Assembly (NCBI GenBank): GCA_016212885.1
Contig: JACRDO010000094.1
Location: 1-60,151, forward strand
DNA: 60,151 nt
Direction of reading: 5' to 3'
From: Elusimicrobiota bacterium
GTDB taxonomy: Bacteria > Elusimicrobiota > Elusimicrobia > UBA1565
Each line of letters starts with the position of its first letter. Position 1 is the stretch's first letter. Positions 17,845 through 26,284 of the stretch are shown in pieces. Both the position numbers and the translations under genes were made by a program. The notes beneath the pieces were generated by a model. It was not told the origin of the DNA. It searched no databases and was given only the letters and a program-made list of their open reading frames with translations.

Positions 17845-18929
17845 TGCTTTACTACCTCCACCAGCTGCGCGATGTCTACAGCCCTTTCAACGTGTTCCGC
17901 TACATCTCTTTCCGCGCCGGCGCGGCCATGGTCAGCGCGCTGTTCCTGTCGATCCTCTGCGGCCCAGCCCTGATCCGCATCCTGCGGGAGAAGAAGATCG
18001 GCCAGCAGCAGCGCTTGGACGGCCCCCAAAGCCATCTAGCGAAGCAGGGCACTCCGACCATGGGAGGCCTGCTCATCATCCTGAGCGTCGTGGCGTCCAC
18101 CCTTCTGTGGATGCGGCCCGACGTCCGGTTCACCTGGATGCTCCTGAGCGTCACCGTGCTCCTGGGGGGCGTCGGCTTCTGGGACGACTATCTGAAGCTG
18201 GTCCGCAAGGACCCGCGTGGCGCGCCGTCCCGGCTCAAGTTCGTGGCGCAGATCGCTGTTGCGTTCATCGTCGTGCTTTGGCTCGCGGTCCGCCCGCCCA
18301 ACGGGGGGTATTCGGACATGCTTCTGGTCCCCTACGCCAAGGAGGCGTACCTCTCCCTGGGGTCCCTCTACTTCGTGCTGGCGGCGCTGATCATCGTCGG
18401 CTCCTCCAACGCCGTCAACCTGACCGATGGCCTCGACGGGCTGGCCGCCGGCTCCATCATCTTCTGCGCGATGACCTACGGGGTCTTCGCGTACATGGCC
18501 GGCAACATCAAGTTCGCGACCTACCTCCGGATCATCCCGGTGGAGGGGGCGGGCGAGATCTCGGTGTACCTGGCGGCCCTCATCGGCTCCTGTCTCGGCT
18601 TCCTTTGGTACAATGCCTATCCGGCCGAGGTGTTCATGGGGGACACGTCCTCCCTCTTCCTCGGCGGGGTCATCGGGACCGTGGCGCTCTGCGTCAAGCA
18701 GGAGCTGCTCCTGCCGATCGTCGGCGGCGTGTTCGTCGTCGAAACGCTGTCGGTGATCCTGCAGATGGGGTCCTACAAGCTGCGAGGCGGCAAGAGGATC
18801 TTCCGGATGGCGCCGCTGCACCATCACTTCGAGCTCGGAGGCATCGCGGAGCCGAAGGTCACGGTGCGCTTTTGGATCGCCAACATCGTCCTGATGCTGG
18901 CGGCGCTCGCTTCGCTCAAGCTGCGCTGA
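17844..18929 (+). CDS. mraY: Phospho-MurNAc-pentapeptide transferase MraY
   Basis: MraY transfers phospho-MurNAc-pentapeptide to undecaprenyl phosphate, making lipid I at the inner membrane. The 361-residue protein has about ten membrane helices and the family landmarks GPQSHLAKQGTPTMGGL, FWDDYLKLVRKDPRG, SSNAVNLTDGLDGLAAG (aspartate-rich), EVFMGDTSSLFLG and the C-terminal APLHHHFEL. The lipid carrier may come from the cis-prenyltransferase gene at 45176-45985. ATG 17844 overlaps the murF stop. Confidence 0.98.
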   Translation: MLYYLHQLRDVYSPFNVFRYISFRAGAAMVSALFLSILCGPALIRILREKKIGQQQRLDGPQSHLAKQGTPTMGGLLIILSVVASTLLWMRPDVRFTWMLLSVTVLLGGVGFWDDYLKLVRKDPRGAPSRLKFVAQIAVAFIVVLWLAVRPPNGGYSDMLLVPYAKEAYLSLGSLYFVLAALIIVGSSNAVNLTDGLDGLAAGSIIFCAMTYGVFAYMAGNIKFATYLRIIPVEGAGEISVYLAALIGSCLGFLWYNAYPAEVFMGDTSSLFLGGVIGTVALCVKQELLLPIVGGVFVVETLSVILQMGSYKLRGGKRIFRMAPLHHHFELGGIAEPKVTVRFWIANIVLMLAALASLKLR

Positions 18930-18930
18930 C

Positions 18931-20370
18931 ATGGGAAAGAAGAAGAGGAAGCTGAAGAAGAAGATAAAGCCGTCGGGACGAAAGGCTCCTGCTCCGCTTC
19001 CCGCGGACCGCTTCGATCCCGAGGTGTTCCGCAAGCGCCGGGCCTGCGTCCTGGGGCTCGGCCGTTCCGGATTCCATGCCGCGGCCCTGCTCTCGCGCAA
19101 GGGGTTCAAAGTGCTTGTCAGCGACTCCCGGTCCCGCAAGGAGCTTCCATTCGCCCGGCGGCTTCCCAAGGGGATCGTGCTGGAAGCGGGCGGGCACGGG
19201 GACAAGGCGCTCACCTGCGGCTTCGCGCTCAAGAGCCCGGGCATCCTGCCACAGGCGCCCATCCTGGGCCGCATTAGGGAGGCCGGGATTCCGATCTTCA
19301 GCGAGCTGGAGGTCTCCCTGGCCTTCTGCAGGAGCAGCGAGATCATCGCCGTGACCGGCACCAACGGCAAGACGACCACGACGTTCATGGCCTCTGCGAT
19401 CCTGAAGGCAGCAGGCAGGCGGGTCCACACCCTCGGCAACGTGGGCACACCGCTCTCCGCGGAAGCTGCCAAGGTAGGCAAGGGCGACGTCTTGGTGCTC
19501 GAAGCATCGAGCTACCAGCTCGAGGACAGCCGTTGCTTCAAGCCCGCGGCCGCCGCGGTCCTCAACGTCACCTCGGACCACTTAGACCACCACGGCAGCA
19601 TGGCGGCCTACCTCGCAGCCAAGGCCCGCGTCTTCCGCGACATGAGCCCGAGCGCCTGCTGCGTCTTCAACGCGGCCGACCCCCTGGCCTTCGGGCTCTC
19701 CCGCGACTGCGCGGCCAAGAAGCTATTCTTCAGCCTGAGGCCCTCGACCCTCGCATCGGCTTGGTTCGAGCGGGGCAGCCTCCGCTTCAGCCCTCCGTTC
19801 CTGAAAAAGGGCTTCTCCGTGGCTCCGCCCAAGCTCGTAGGAGAGCACAACCTGGAAAACGCCATGGCCGCGGGACTGCTCGCCTTGGCCTGCGGCGCGC
19901 CGCCCAAGGCCCTTGCGCGGGCGTTCAAGGCTTTCCGCGGCGTGGAGCACAGGATCGAGGAATGCGGCAAATTCCACGGCCTGCGGTGCGTCAACGACTC
20001 CAAGGCCACCAACGTCGATTCGACCCTCGTGGCGCTCAAGAGCCTGGAGGACCAGGCTGGGAAGATCCTCCTGATTCTCGGGGGCCTGGCCAAGCCGGGC
20101 GGATTCGCTCCGCTCAGGGCGCATGTGCAGAGGTGCGCCAAAGCCGTGCTGACCATCGGAAGCGCGGCGGCCAAGATCGAGGAGGACCTGGCGGGAGCTG
20201 CGCCGGTGTTCCCGTGCGAGAGCCTCGCGCAGGCGGTCTCCGTCGCTTTCCGCATCGGCCAGGCCGGCGAGACCCTCCTGCTGTCTCCGGCCTGCGCCTC
20301 CATGGACCAGTTCCGGGACTTCGAGCACCGGGGGCAGGCATTCAAGGAGCTTCTCAGGAAGACGCGGTGA
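18931..20370 (+). CDS. murD: UDP-MurNAc-alanine--D-glutamate ligase MurD
   Basis: MurD adds D-glutamate to UDP-MurNAc-L-Ala. The 479-residue protein shows the nucleotide-fold start VLGLGRSGFHAAALL, the P-loop TGTNGKTTTTFMAS, LEASSYQLED and LNVTSDHLDHHGSM, and a C-terminal domain with CVNDSKATNVDSTLVAL. An odd feature is a 20-residue, very lysine-rich N-terminal extension (GKKKRKLKKKIK) before the Mur fold, not typical of MurD. No later start codon precedes the fold, so the extension seems real. Its stop overlaps the ftsW start (GTGA). Confidence 0.95.
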   Translation: MGKKKRKLKKKIKPSGRKAPAPLPADRFDPEVFRKRRACVLGLGRSGFHAAALLSRKGFKVLVSDSRSRKELPFARRLPKGIVLEAGGHGDKALTCGFALKSPGILPQAPILGRIREAGIPIFSELEVSLAFCRSSEIIAVTGTNGKTTTTFMASAILKAAGRRVHTLGNVGTPLSAEAAKVGKGDVLVLEASSYQLEDSRCFKPAAAAVLNVTSDHLDHHGSMAAYLAAKARVFRDMSPSACCVFNAADPLAFGLSRDCAAKKLFFSLRPSTLASAWFERGSLRFSPPFLKKGFSVAPPKLVGEHNLENAMAAGLLALACGAPPKALARAFKAFRGVEHRIEECGKFHGLRCVNDSKATNVDSTLVALKSLEDQAGKILLILGGLAKPGGFAPLRAHVQRCAKAVLTIGSAAAKIEEDLAGAAPVFPCESLAQAVSVAFRIGQAGETLLLSPACASMDQFRDFEHRGQAFKELLRKTR

Positions 20371-21476
20371 TCATCCCGGCGCGCAGGCGCCAGCCTCAGG
20401 CCGACTACGTCCTCATGACCATCACCATCGTCATGGTGGTCTTCGGCGCCGCGATGATGTGGTCCGCGAGCGCGATCATCGCGGACCTCGGGGAGAAGAC
20501 CGGCAGCCAGTACTACTTCCTTCAGAGGCAGGCGCTCTGGGCGCTCCTGGGGATCGGCGTCATGGCCTTCTTCAGCCGCTTCAACTACAACCGGCTGCGC
20601 GAATGGGTCTGGCCTTCGGTCTTCGTCCTCCTGCTCCTTCTTTTCGTCGTGCTGTTCATGCATCCGGTCCATGGGAGCCGCCGCTGGATCCAGCTCGGGC
20701 CCCTGAATTTCCAGCCCGGAGAGTTCGCCAAGATCGTCATCATCCTTTTCCTGGCCGACTACGTGGACCGCAAGAAGAGCCGGGTGGGGACCGTGCTCCA
20801 CGGGCTGATCCTGCCCTGGGCCGTGGTCGGAGCCGCGCTGATCCTCATCGCCGCGGAGCCCGACATCGGAACCCCGGCCCTGATTTTCGTCGTGGCCCTG
20901 CTGACCTTTTTCATCGGCGGGGCGCACATGATCCACGTCCTGGGGGCCGCGGTCTGCGCGGCGCCCGCGCTGGCCTACGAGATATTCCGCCACGACTACC
21001 GGGTCCAGCGCCTGAAAAGCTTCTTGGACCCTTTCAATCAAAAGGGAGGCTATCAGCTCTCGCAGTCCCTCCTGGCCGTGGGCTCGGGGGGCTGGCTGGG
21101 CAAGGGCCTGGGCCGCTCCCAGCTCAAGCTGCTCTACCTGCCGGCGCCGCATACGGACTTCATCTTCCCGATCATCTGCGAGGAGCTGGGCTTCGTCGGC
21201 GGCGCCGTGGTGGTCTGGCTGTTCGCCTGGTTCCTGCTCAGGGGCCTGGCCGCGGCCCGCAATGCGCCGAACCTCTTCGGTACCCTGCTGGCAGCCGGGT
21301 TGACGTTCATGATCGTCCTTCAGGCCTATTTCAACATCGCGATGTCGATCGGCCTGCTGCCGACCAAGGGAGTCCCCCTGCCGTTCTTCTCCTACGGAGG
21401 CTCCGGCTTGATCGCGAGCTTGGCCGCGGTCGGGATCCTGCTGAACATCTCCAAGCAGGCCGAGTTCCAGAAATGA
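20367..21476 (+). CDS. ftsW: Septal glycosyltransferase FtsW (SEDS family)
   Basis: FtsW polymerises septal glycan strands from lipid II, paired with FtsI. The 369-residue, roughly ten-helix membrane protein carries SEDS signatures: NRLREWVWPSVF, GSRRWIQLGPLNFQPGEFAK with the usual loop, HTDFIFPIICEELGF, and the C-terminal GLLPTKGVPLPFFSYGGSG. I chose GTG 20367, which overlaps the murD stop and leaves a short cytoplasmic tail before helix 1. Its own stop overlaps the murG start (ATGA). Confidence 0.96.
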   Translation: MIIPARRRQPQADYVLMTITIVMVVFGAAMMWSASAIIADLGEKTGSQYYFLQRQALWALLGIGVMAFFSRFNYNRLREWVWPSVFVLLLLLFVVLFMHPVHGSRRWIQLGPLNFQPGEFAKIVIILFLADYVDRKKSRVGTVLHGLILPWAVVGAALILIAAEPDIGTPALIFVVALLTFFIGGAHMIHVLGAAVCAAPALAYEIFRHDYRVQRLKSFLDPFNQKGGYQLSQSLLAVGSGGWLGKGLGRSQLKLLYLPAPHTDFIFPIICEELGFVGGAVVVWLFAWFLLRGLAAARNAPNLFGTLLAAGLTFMIVLQAYFNIAMSIGLLPTKGVPLPFFSYGGSGLIASLAAVGILLNISKQAEFQK

Positions 21477-22576
21477 GGTTCATCATCGCCTGCGGTGGGA
21501 CCGGAGGCCACTTTTACCCCGGCTACGCGCTGGGCAAGGCCTTGATCGGACGCGGCCACGAGGCCCTGTTCCTGCTCCGCAAAGACGACCCCGCGGGTCC
21601 CCGCCTCGCCGCGGAGGACCTGCCGTTCGCGGAGCTCGACCTCCGGGGCCTGCCGCGCAGGCCCACCCTGGAGCTGGCAGCGGTCTTCTTCAAGCTCTTG
21701 GGGAGCCTGCGGGTGGCCCGGAACATCCTGAAGGCTTTCCGGCCGGAAGCTGTCGCGGGCATGGGAGGGTACCTGAGCTTCCCTCTGTCCGCGGCAGCTG
21801 CCATGGGCCGCGTGCCGCTGATCCTGCACGAGTCGAACTCGGTCCCAGGCCTTGCCAACCGGCTGTGCCTGCCTTTCGCCGAGTCCCTGGCCCTCGGGCT
21901 GCCTCTCAAGGCGCCTTTGTCCTCCTCGGTCCCGATGAGGCTCATCGGCACGCCCATCCGGGAAGAGCTGTGGCTCCGAAGGGACCCCGGCAAGGCCCGC
22001 GGCGCGCTGGAGTTGGACCCGGGCCGGAGGACCTTGCTCGTGTTCGGCGGGTCCCAAGGGGCGAGCTCGATCAACCAGGTCCTGCCGCAGGGGCTCGGGC
22101 TGCTGAAAAAGCGCGGGGCGGAGCTCCAGGTCCTGCATCTGGCCGGCAGGAAGGACGCCCCCGAGGTTCAGCGCCTCTACGACGAGGCCGGCATCCAGGC
22201 CCGGGCCCTCGCCTACCTCGACGCCATGCACCTGGCCTACGCGGCCGCGGACCTGGCCGTCTGCCGCTCCGGGGCCGCGACCCTCGCCGAGCTCGCGGCC
22301 CAAGCGAAACCGGCCCTGCTCATCCCCTACCCGGCCGCCACCGCGGGCCATCAGGAGGCGAACGCCGCGGTCTTCGAGCGCGCGGGCGCCGCCAAGATCC
22401 TCATGGAGCCCTTTTCAGCGGACTCCCTGGCCCAAGCCCTGGGCACTCTGCTCGATGAGCCGCAGAGCCTCAGCCACATGTCATCAGCCTACGCGCGCAT
22501 CGGCCTCCCGGGCCCGCAGGAGTGCGTGCGCATGCTCGCGGACCTGGCCGAGCAGGCCGCAAGGAAAAAAGCGTGA
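21473..22576 (+). CDS. murG: Lipid II synthase MurG
   Basis: MurG transfers GlcNAc to lipid I to give lipid II on the inner membrane's cytoplasmic face. The 367-residue GT28 protein begins IIACGGTGGHFYPGYALG, contains MGGYLSFPL and LHESNSVPGLANR, and in the C-terminal domain has GGSQGASSINQVLP and CRSGAATLAELAAQAKPALLIPYP (sugar-nucleotide site). ATG 21473 overlaps ftsW. In most bacteria murC/murB/ddl/ftsQAZ follow here; instead surE follows, sharing a GTGA overlap. Confidence 0.96.
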   Translation: MRFIIACGGTGGHFYPGYALGKALIGRGHEALFLLRKDDPAGPRLAAEDLPFAELDLRGLPRRPTLELAAVFFKLLGSLRVARNILKAFRPEAVAGMGGYLSFPLSAAAAMGRVPLILHESNSVPGLANRLCLPFAESLALGLPLKAPLSSSVPMRLIGTPIREELWLRRDPGKARGALELDPGRRTLLVFGGSQGASSINQVLPQGLGLLKKRGAELQVLHLAGRKDAPEVQRLYDEAGIQARALAYLDAMHLAYAAADLAVCRSGAATLAELAAQAKPALLIPYPAATAGHQEANAAVFERAGAAKILMEPFSADSLAQALGTLLDEPQSLSHMSSAYARIGLPGPQECVRMLADLAEQAARKKA

Positions 22577-23328
22577 CCCGTTCCCGCAGGCCGCGCATCC
22601 TGGTGGTCAACGACGACGGCATCCACGGGATTGGACTCCTGCCTCTGATCGCGGTGCTCTCCGGCTTGGGCGAGGTGACGGCCGTGGTGCCGGAGCGGGA
22701 GCGCTCAGCCGACAGCCACTGCCTGACCCTGCGCCGTCCGCTGAGAGTGACGCTGCTGCGGCCCGGCCTCTACATGGCCGACGGCAGCCCGGCCGACTGC
22801 GCCCGGATCGGAGCCCTGGAGATCGTCAAGCGCCCCGATCTGGCGGTCTCCGGGGTCAACAACGGCTTCAACCTGGGCTCGGACGTCATCTATTCGGGAA
22901 CCGTGGCTGGGGCCACCGAAGCTACGCTCCTCGGCATACCGGCGCTCTCCGTCAGCCGCGGCCAGGGAAGGACCCAGGATTTCAGGCCCGCCTCCGAGCT
23001 GGCCGGGAAGATCGCCGCGCAGATCCTGCGCCGGGGCTTGCCGCAGGGCGTCTGCCTCAACCTCAATGTCCCTCCACTCTCCGGCAGGCGGCTGAGGGGG
23101 GTGCGGATCACGGCGCTGGGCCGGAGAATCTACGGGAAGAAGGTCACGGCTCGCCGGGATCCCTATGGAGCGCCTTATTACTGGCTGGCCGGCCGCTACA
23201 TCTCGGGTTTCCCGGACAAGGGCACGGACGTGACAGCTGTGCGCGATGGATTCGCTTCCTTGACGCCGCTGCACGTGGACAACACGCACCGGCCCACGCT
23301 CAAGCTGCTCAAGAGATGGGATCTTTGA
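22573..23328 (+). CDS. surE: 5'/3'-nucleotidase SurE
   Basis: SurE is a metal-dependent nucleoside monophosphatase linked to stress survival. The 251-residue protein starts ILVVNDDGIHGIGL, with the metal-binding Asp pair, and has MADGSPADCARIGAL, VSGVNNGFNLGSDVIYSGTVAGA and LNLNVPPL, all family signatures. I chose GTG 22573, which overlaps the murG stop; an ATG at 22522 would add a 17-residue tail read through murG. The 3' end overlaps capA by 13 bases. Confidence 0.95.
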   Translation: MTRSRRPRILVVNDDGIHGIGLLPLIAVLSGLGEVTAVVPERERSADSHCLTLRRPLRVTLLRPGLYMADGSPADCARIGALEIVKRPDLAVSGVNNGFNLGSDVIYSGTVAGATEATLLGIPALSVSRGQGRTQDFRPASELAGKIAAQILRRGLPQGVCLNLNVPPLSGRRLRGVRITALGRRIYGKKVTARRDPYGAPYYWLAGRYISGFPDKGTDVTAVRDGFASLTPLHVDNTHRPTLKLLKRWDL

Positions 23329-24383
23329 TCCTAGCGGCGGCGCTGGCCGCCCTCTCCGGCGAGAGGAATACTTCCGGCGCCTCCGAGGACGGCGGCCCCT
23401 TGGCCGCCGCATCTTCCACCCATACGGTCTCGGTCGAGCCTGAAGCCGTGCTCGCGGCGGTCGGGGACATCCGGCTCGACGGCCCAGTCGGCCGCGCCAT
23501 GCTGGCCCACGGCGCAAAAGCGCCCACCGCCGGAGTCCTGCGCTGGCTCAGGGGAGATATCGTATTCGGGAACCTCGAGACCGCCGTATCCGAGCGGGGC
23601 AAGAAGGCGGCCAAGGAGTTCACTTTCCGGGCTCAGCCCAAGAACCTAAAGATCCTCTCCGAAGCGGGGTTCACGATCGTCAGCCTGGCCAACAACCATT
23701 CCATGGATTTCGGTTCGCAAGCCCTTCTGGATGCCCTCAAGGCCCTGGATCGCGAGAAGATCGCGCACATCGGCGCTGGACGGAACCTCGAGGAGGCCCG
23801 CAAGCCGGTCTTCCTGGAGGCCGGGGGCTTGAAGATCGGGTTCCTGGCGCTGACGAGCACTTTCCCGGAGGAGCATTGGGCGGGCCGCAAGCGGCCCGGC
23901 GTGGCTTCGTCGGAGACGGACCGGGTCTCGGCCTGGGTGCGCGAGGCCAAGGCTTCCTGCGACGTGCTGGTGGTCTCCTTCCATGGTGGGGAGCAGAAGG
24001 CCGAAACCCCCAACGAGGTCCAGCGCGCCTTCGGCCGGGCCGCCATCGAGGGCGGCGCGGACATCGTCGTAGGGCACCACCCGCACGTGCTCCAGGCCGT
24101 GGAACTGCGAGGCGGCCGGCCGATCCTCCACAGCATCGGCAACTTCCTCTTCGTCTCACCGACCCCCTGCACCCGGCTGGCCGTGATCGCCCGCATCCGC
24201 CTCGGCCGCGGGGGGGTGCGCTCCATCGACTTCGTGCCGCTGGATACCTGGACCGACGGCCGCCTCAAGCCGGCGCGTTCGCCTGCGGACATCCAAGCGG
24301 TCCGCGACGCCTTAGACCGCGACGGCGCCTTGACGGCCAGGCCGGATTTCCTGCGGGTCGTCAAGGACTTGCAGGAAGAGTGA
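23316..24383 (+). CDS. CapA-family metallophosphatase-like protein
   Basis: A 355-residue protein of the CapA/PgsA family, related to calcineurin-like phosphoesterases and associated with polyglutamate capsule assembly in some Firmicutes. Motifs in order: VGDIRLDG, FGNLETAVSERG, SLANNHSMDFG, LVVSFHGGEQ and VGHHPHVLQAVE. The N-terminus (ILAAALAALSG) looks like a weak signal sequence, so it may be exported, but the helix is short. ATG 23316 lies inside the surE end. It is the last gene of the cell-wall transcript before the repeat-flanked island. Confidence 0.85.
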   Translation: MGSLILAAALAALSGERNTSGASEDGGPLAAASSTHTVSVEPEAVLAAVGDIRLDGPVGRAMLAHGAKAPTAGVLRWLRGDIVFGNLETAVSERGKKAAKEFTFRAQPKNLKILSEAGFTIVSLANNHSMDFGSQALLDALKALDREKIAHIGAGRNLEEARKPVFLEAGGLKIGFLALTSTFPEEHWAGRKRPGVASSETDRVSAWVREAKASCDVLVVSFHGGEQKAETPNEVQRAFGRAAIEGGADIVVGHHPHVLQAVELRGGRPILHSIGNFLFVSPTPCTRLAVIARIRLGRGGVRSIDFVPLDTWTDGRLKPARSPADIQAVRDALDRDGALTARPDFLRVVKDLQEE

Positions 24384-24396
24384 TGTCAGCGAGCTT

Positions 24397-24408
24397 GTTC
24401 GGGACGTA
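24397..24408. repeat. Fragment related to the 12.5-kb hairpin array
   Basis: The 12 bases gttcgggacgta match the right arm and flank of the first hairpin in the array (12480-12491). The following bases (gctgaactcgcatact) resemble those after the array copy (tcgaacctgcgtacc). This suggests a second, degenerate copy of the same element next to the 45-bp repeat. Confidence 0.45.
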
Positions 24409-24425
24409 GCTGAACTCGCATACTT

Positions 24426-24470
24426 GATGGTCTGGCGCGCCCCCAGCGGGTCGAAATCCGGCGCCGTTGT
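24426..24470. repeat. 45-bp direct repeat, left copy
   Basis: Exactly identical to 26208-26252 over 45 bases; the bases on either side differ. Together they bound the two-gene island. The repeat contains ggcgc…gcgcc ends and a gggtcgaaatcc core that faintly recalls a tRNA T-arm, so an attachment-site origin is conceivable but unproven. Confidence 0.9.
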
Positions 24471-24591
24471 GATATCAGCAGCTCCCAGAAGCGTGCCTCT
24501 TCAACCGTGTCAGGCCAGCGTATAGCGCACAATATTTTTCCGGGTCGCCCTGACATGGGGTTTTGCGTTAATCTTATCAATACGATTGGTA

Positions 24592-24620
24592 TTGAAAAAT
24601 AACGGTTTATCACTTATAAT
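24592..24620 (+). promoter_or_regulatory. Sigma-70 promoter of the island operon
   Basis: TTGAAA (24592-24597), a 17-base spacer, and a perfect TATAAT (24615-24620). It sits in a strongly AT-rich segment, in contrast to the GC-rich genome. The -10 box ends 34 bases before the ATG of the HTH gene. Confidence 0.8.
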
Positions 24621-24625
24621 ATTCT

Positions 24626-24649
24626 TATAGAAATAATTTTATTTCTATA
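24626..24649 (+). promoter_or_regulatory. Inverted repeat, probable operator
   Basis: A perfect 9-bp inverted repeat, tatagaaat (24626-24634) and atttctata (24641-24649), separated by 6 bases. It covers the expected transcription start and lies right before the HTH gene. This is the usual place for autorepression by a Cro/CI-type protein. Confidence 0.6.
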
Positions 24650-24654
24650 GCAAT

Positions 24655-25443
24655 ATGACCAACAAGACCAAAGCAGCCTCGATTGGAGCGCGTGTCCGGG
24701 AACTGCGTAAGGAGCGGCACTGGACGCAGGTGCGTCTGGCTGCCCTGCTTGGGATTTCCCAGGGGCACCTGTCTCAGCTAGAGCGCGGCAACCAATCCTT
24801 TTCGGCAGAGCAGTTGCTTGCCATCCTCAAGCATTTCAACGTCAACCTCGACCGGATCTCTCCGGAAAAGGCCCCCGCTGGAAGCCAGATACAGAATGCC
24901 CTGGCAAGAGAGGGGGCAGGGCATTTGGCGGAAAGCGAGGACATCCTTCCCTCCGAAAGCCTCAAGAACGCGACCGCGGTAATACGCGAAGCGCTTGTCT
25001 CAGCCGACTCGGCAAGGCAGGTCGCCGCAGTGGCTCCGGTCCTAGTCAGCCATGTCGGGCAAATCAATTTGACCCGTCTTCGCAATGAGTTCGCGGAACT
25101 GGGCTTGGCGCATCGCCTGGATTGGGCCCTTGAGTGCACCCTCGAAGCCATCAAACAAGAGAGCGCCCAGCCCCTGCCAAGGGAGTGGCGCCTCAAATAC
25201 AGGCGAGCGGTCACCATTATCGAGGCCTTCTACGCGCCATCTTTTGCGCTTCGGCAGGGACTCCCTTATGATGCCGAAAACCCGTCGCCATTTGATGTGC
25301 TCGACCCAGAGATCACCAGCAAGGAAGCGCTAAAGGAAACCATCGAGAACCTCCCTCCTATCGCGCGGAAGTGGCGGATTGCCACCGGCATTAAGGTCAA
25401 TGACTTCGTAAGGGCGCTCCGAGGAGCCCGTGGCGCAGATTAG
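24655..25443 (+). CDS. HTH (Cro/CI-type) regulator, likely antitoxin
   Basis: A 262-residue protein whose first ~70 residues form a Cro/CI helix-turn-helix (IGARVRELRKERHWTQVRLA, then GISQGHLSQLERGNQSFSAEQLL). The rest (about 90-262) is helical and I recognise no family. It is encoded 5' of, and overlaps by 14 bases, a nucleotidyltransferase-like gene. The pair is preceded by a strong promoter with an inverted repeat. This arrangement is typical of toxin-antitoxin or abortive-infection modules in which the HTH protein is antitoxin and autorepressor. That role is inferred from context, not shown by the sequence. Confidence 0.72.
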   Translation: MTNKTKAASIGARVRELRKERHWTQVRLAALLGISQGHLSQLERGNQSFSAEQLLAILKHFNVNLDRISPEKAPAGSQIQNALAREGAGHLAESEDILPSESLKNATAVIREALVSADSARQVAAVAPVLVSHVGQINLTRLRNEFAELGLAHRLDWALECTLEAIKQESAQPLPREWRLKYRRAVTIIEAFYAPSFALRQGLPYDAENPSPFDVLDPEITSKEALKETIENLPPIARKWRIATGIKVNDFVRALRGARGAD

Positions 25444-26023
25444 AAAGTTCCTCGCAGAAATCGACGCCAAGTGGAAGGCTCTCGGCGGAGAGCCCCTCAC
25501 TCTGCAAGTCATCGGCTCGGCAGCGCTGATGCTCCAGTGCGATTACGATCGAGGGACCAAGGATGGCGATATCCTCGAATCAAAAGACCTGCCACCCGCA
25601 GTGAAGACTCAGCTTCTCGCCATCGCCGACAAGGGGACCGATTTGAGCAAGGAATTCCGGATTTACATCGACATAGTCCGGATTGCCATCCTGTTCGTGC
25701 CCCAAAAACTCATATTCCGTCCTGTGCCAGATCTGCAACTTAAGAACTTCTCAGTCGAAGTCTTGGACGTCGTCGACGTCGTCGTCAGCAAGCTCAAGCG
25801 CTTCAACCAAAGCGACAAGAATGACATCCGAGCGATGGCGGATAGAGGCCTGATCGATCATAAGAAGTTCATCGCTCGATTCGAAGCGGCTCTCGACATG
25901 TTTTCGACAGATGCCCGGGCCGACGAGTTCCCCAAATACATCAAGAACCTCCGCGTGGTCGAGAGGGATATCCTCGATGTCCCGCCGGCCGACATCGAAC
26001 TTCCCCTCTGGATGCAGGATTGA
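25430..26023 (+). CDS. DUF6036-like nucleotidyltransferase, candidate toxin
   Basis: A 197-residue protein with a minimal nucleotidyltransferase signature: GSAALMLQ (residues ~29-36) followed by TKDGDI (about 43-48), the G-S … D-x-D pattern of MNT-fold enzymes and of DUF6036 proteins. A later DVVVSKLKRFNQSDKNDIRA segment also fits that family's C-terminal part (conserved K and D). The start is GTG 25430, inside the end of the HTH gene. MNT-type enzymes paired with small regulators act as toxins or phage-defence effectors in several systems; here that is inference. Confidence 0.68.
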   Translation: MAQIRKFLAEIDAKWKALGGEPLTLQVIGSAALMLQCDYDRGTKDGDILESKDLPPAVKTQLLAIADKGTDLSKEFRIYIDIVRIAILFVPQKLIFRPVPDLQLKNFSVEVLDVVDVVVSKLKRFNQSDKNDIRAMADRGLIDHKKFIARFEAALDMFSTDARADEFPKYIKNLRVVERDILDVPPADIELPLWMQD

Positions 26024-26207
26024 CCCTATGGAACTGGTCGCTGAAATGAGTTCTCCAGTTTAAAAGTGAGCAGATTTTTATGGCTGGGCTATGCAAAACG
26101 CACCTGAGATAAACCAAACATGAGCGGGAAGACCTTCTTCGGCCGAAACCTTTTCGATGTTGACTCCCTCAAGGTCTATTGGGGTGCCTGAGGCGGACTC
26201 ATTGTCG

Positions 26208-26252
26208 GATGGTCTGGCGCGCCCCCAGCGGGTCGAAATCCGGCGCCGTTGT
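26208..26252. repeat. 45-bp direct repeat, right copy
   Basis: Exact copy of 24426-24470, marking the other end of the island. The 335-base gene-free stretch 26024-26358 contains this repeat, then an 18-bp palindrome and a terminator-like hairpin; I see no gene in it. Confidence 0.9.
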
Positions 26253-26284
26253 TGTATTATACTCGGGTTGGAGGGCGAAATTGC

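Larger units (their letters stand above)
24426..26252. mobile_element. Putative small genomic island between direct repeats
   Basis: About 1.8 kb lies between perfect 45-bp direct repeats. It contains an AT-rich promoter region unlike its surroundings, an HTH regulator and a nucleotidyltransferase-like gene. No integrase or transposase is present, so it would need a mobility function in trans, or it may be an old insertion. The position, just after the truncated cell-wall cluster, is a plausible insertion point. Confidence 0.55.

Noticed and set aside
24441..24470. A tRNA 3' end within the 45-bp repeat
   Set aside because: The gggtcgaaatcc core resembles a T-arm, but the stem has a mismatch, no acceptor stem or CCA follows, and no tRNA body is present upstream.
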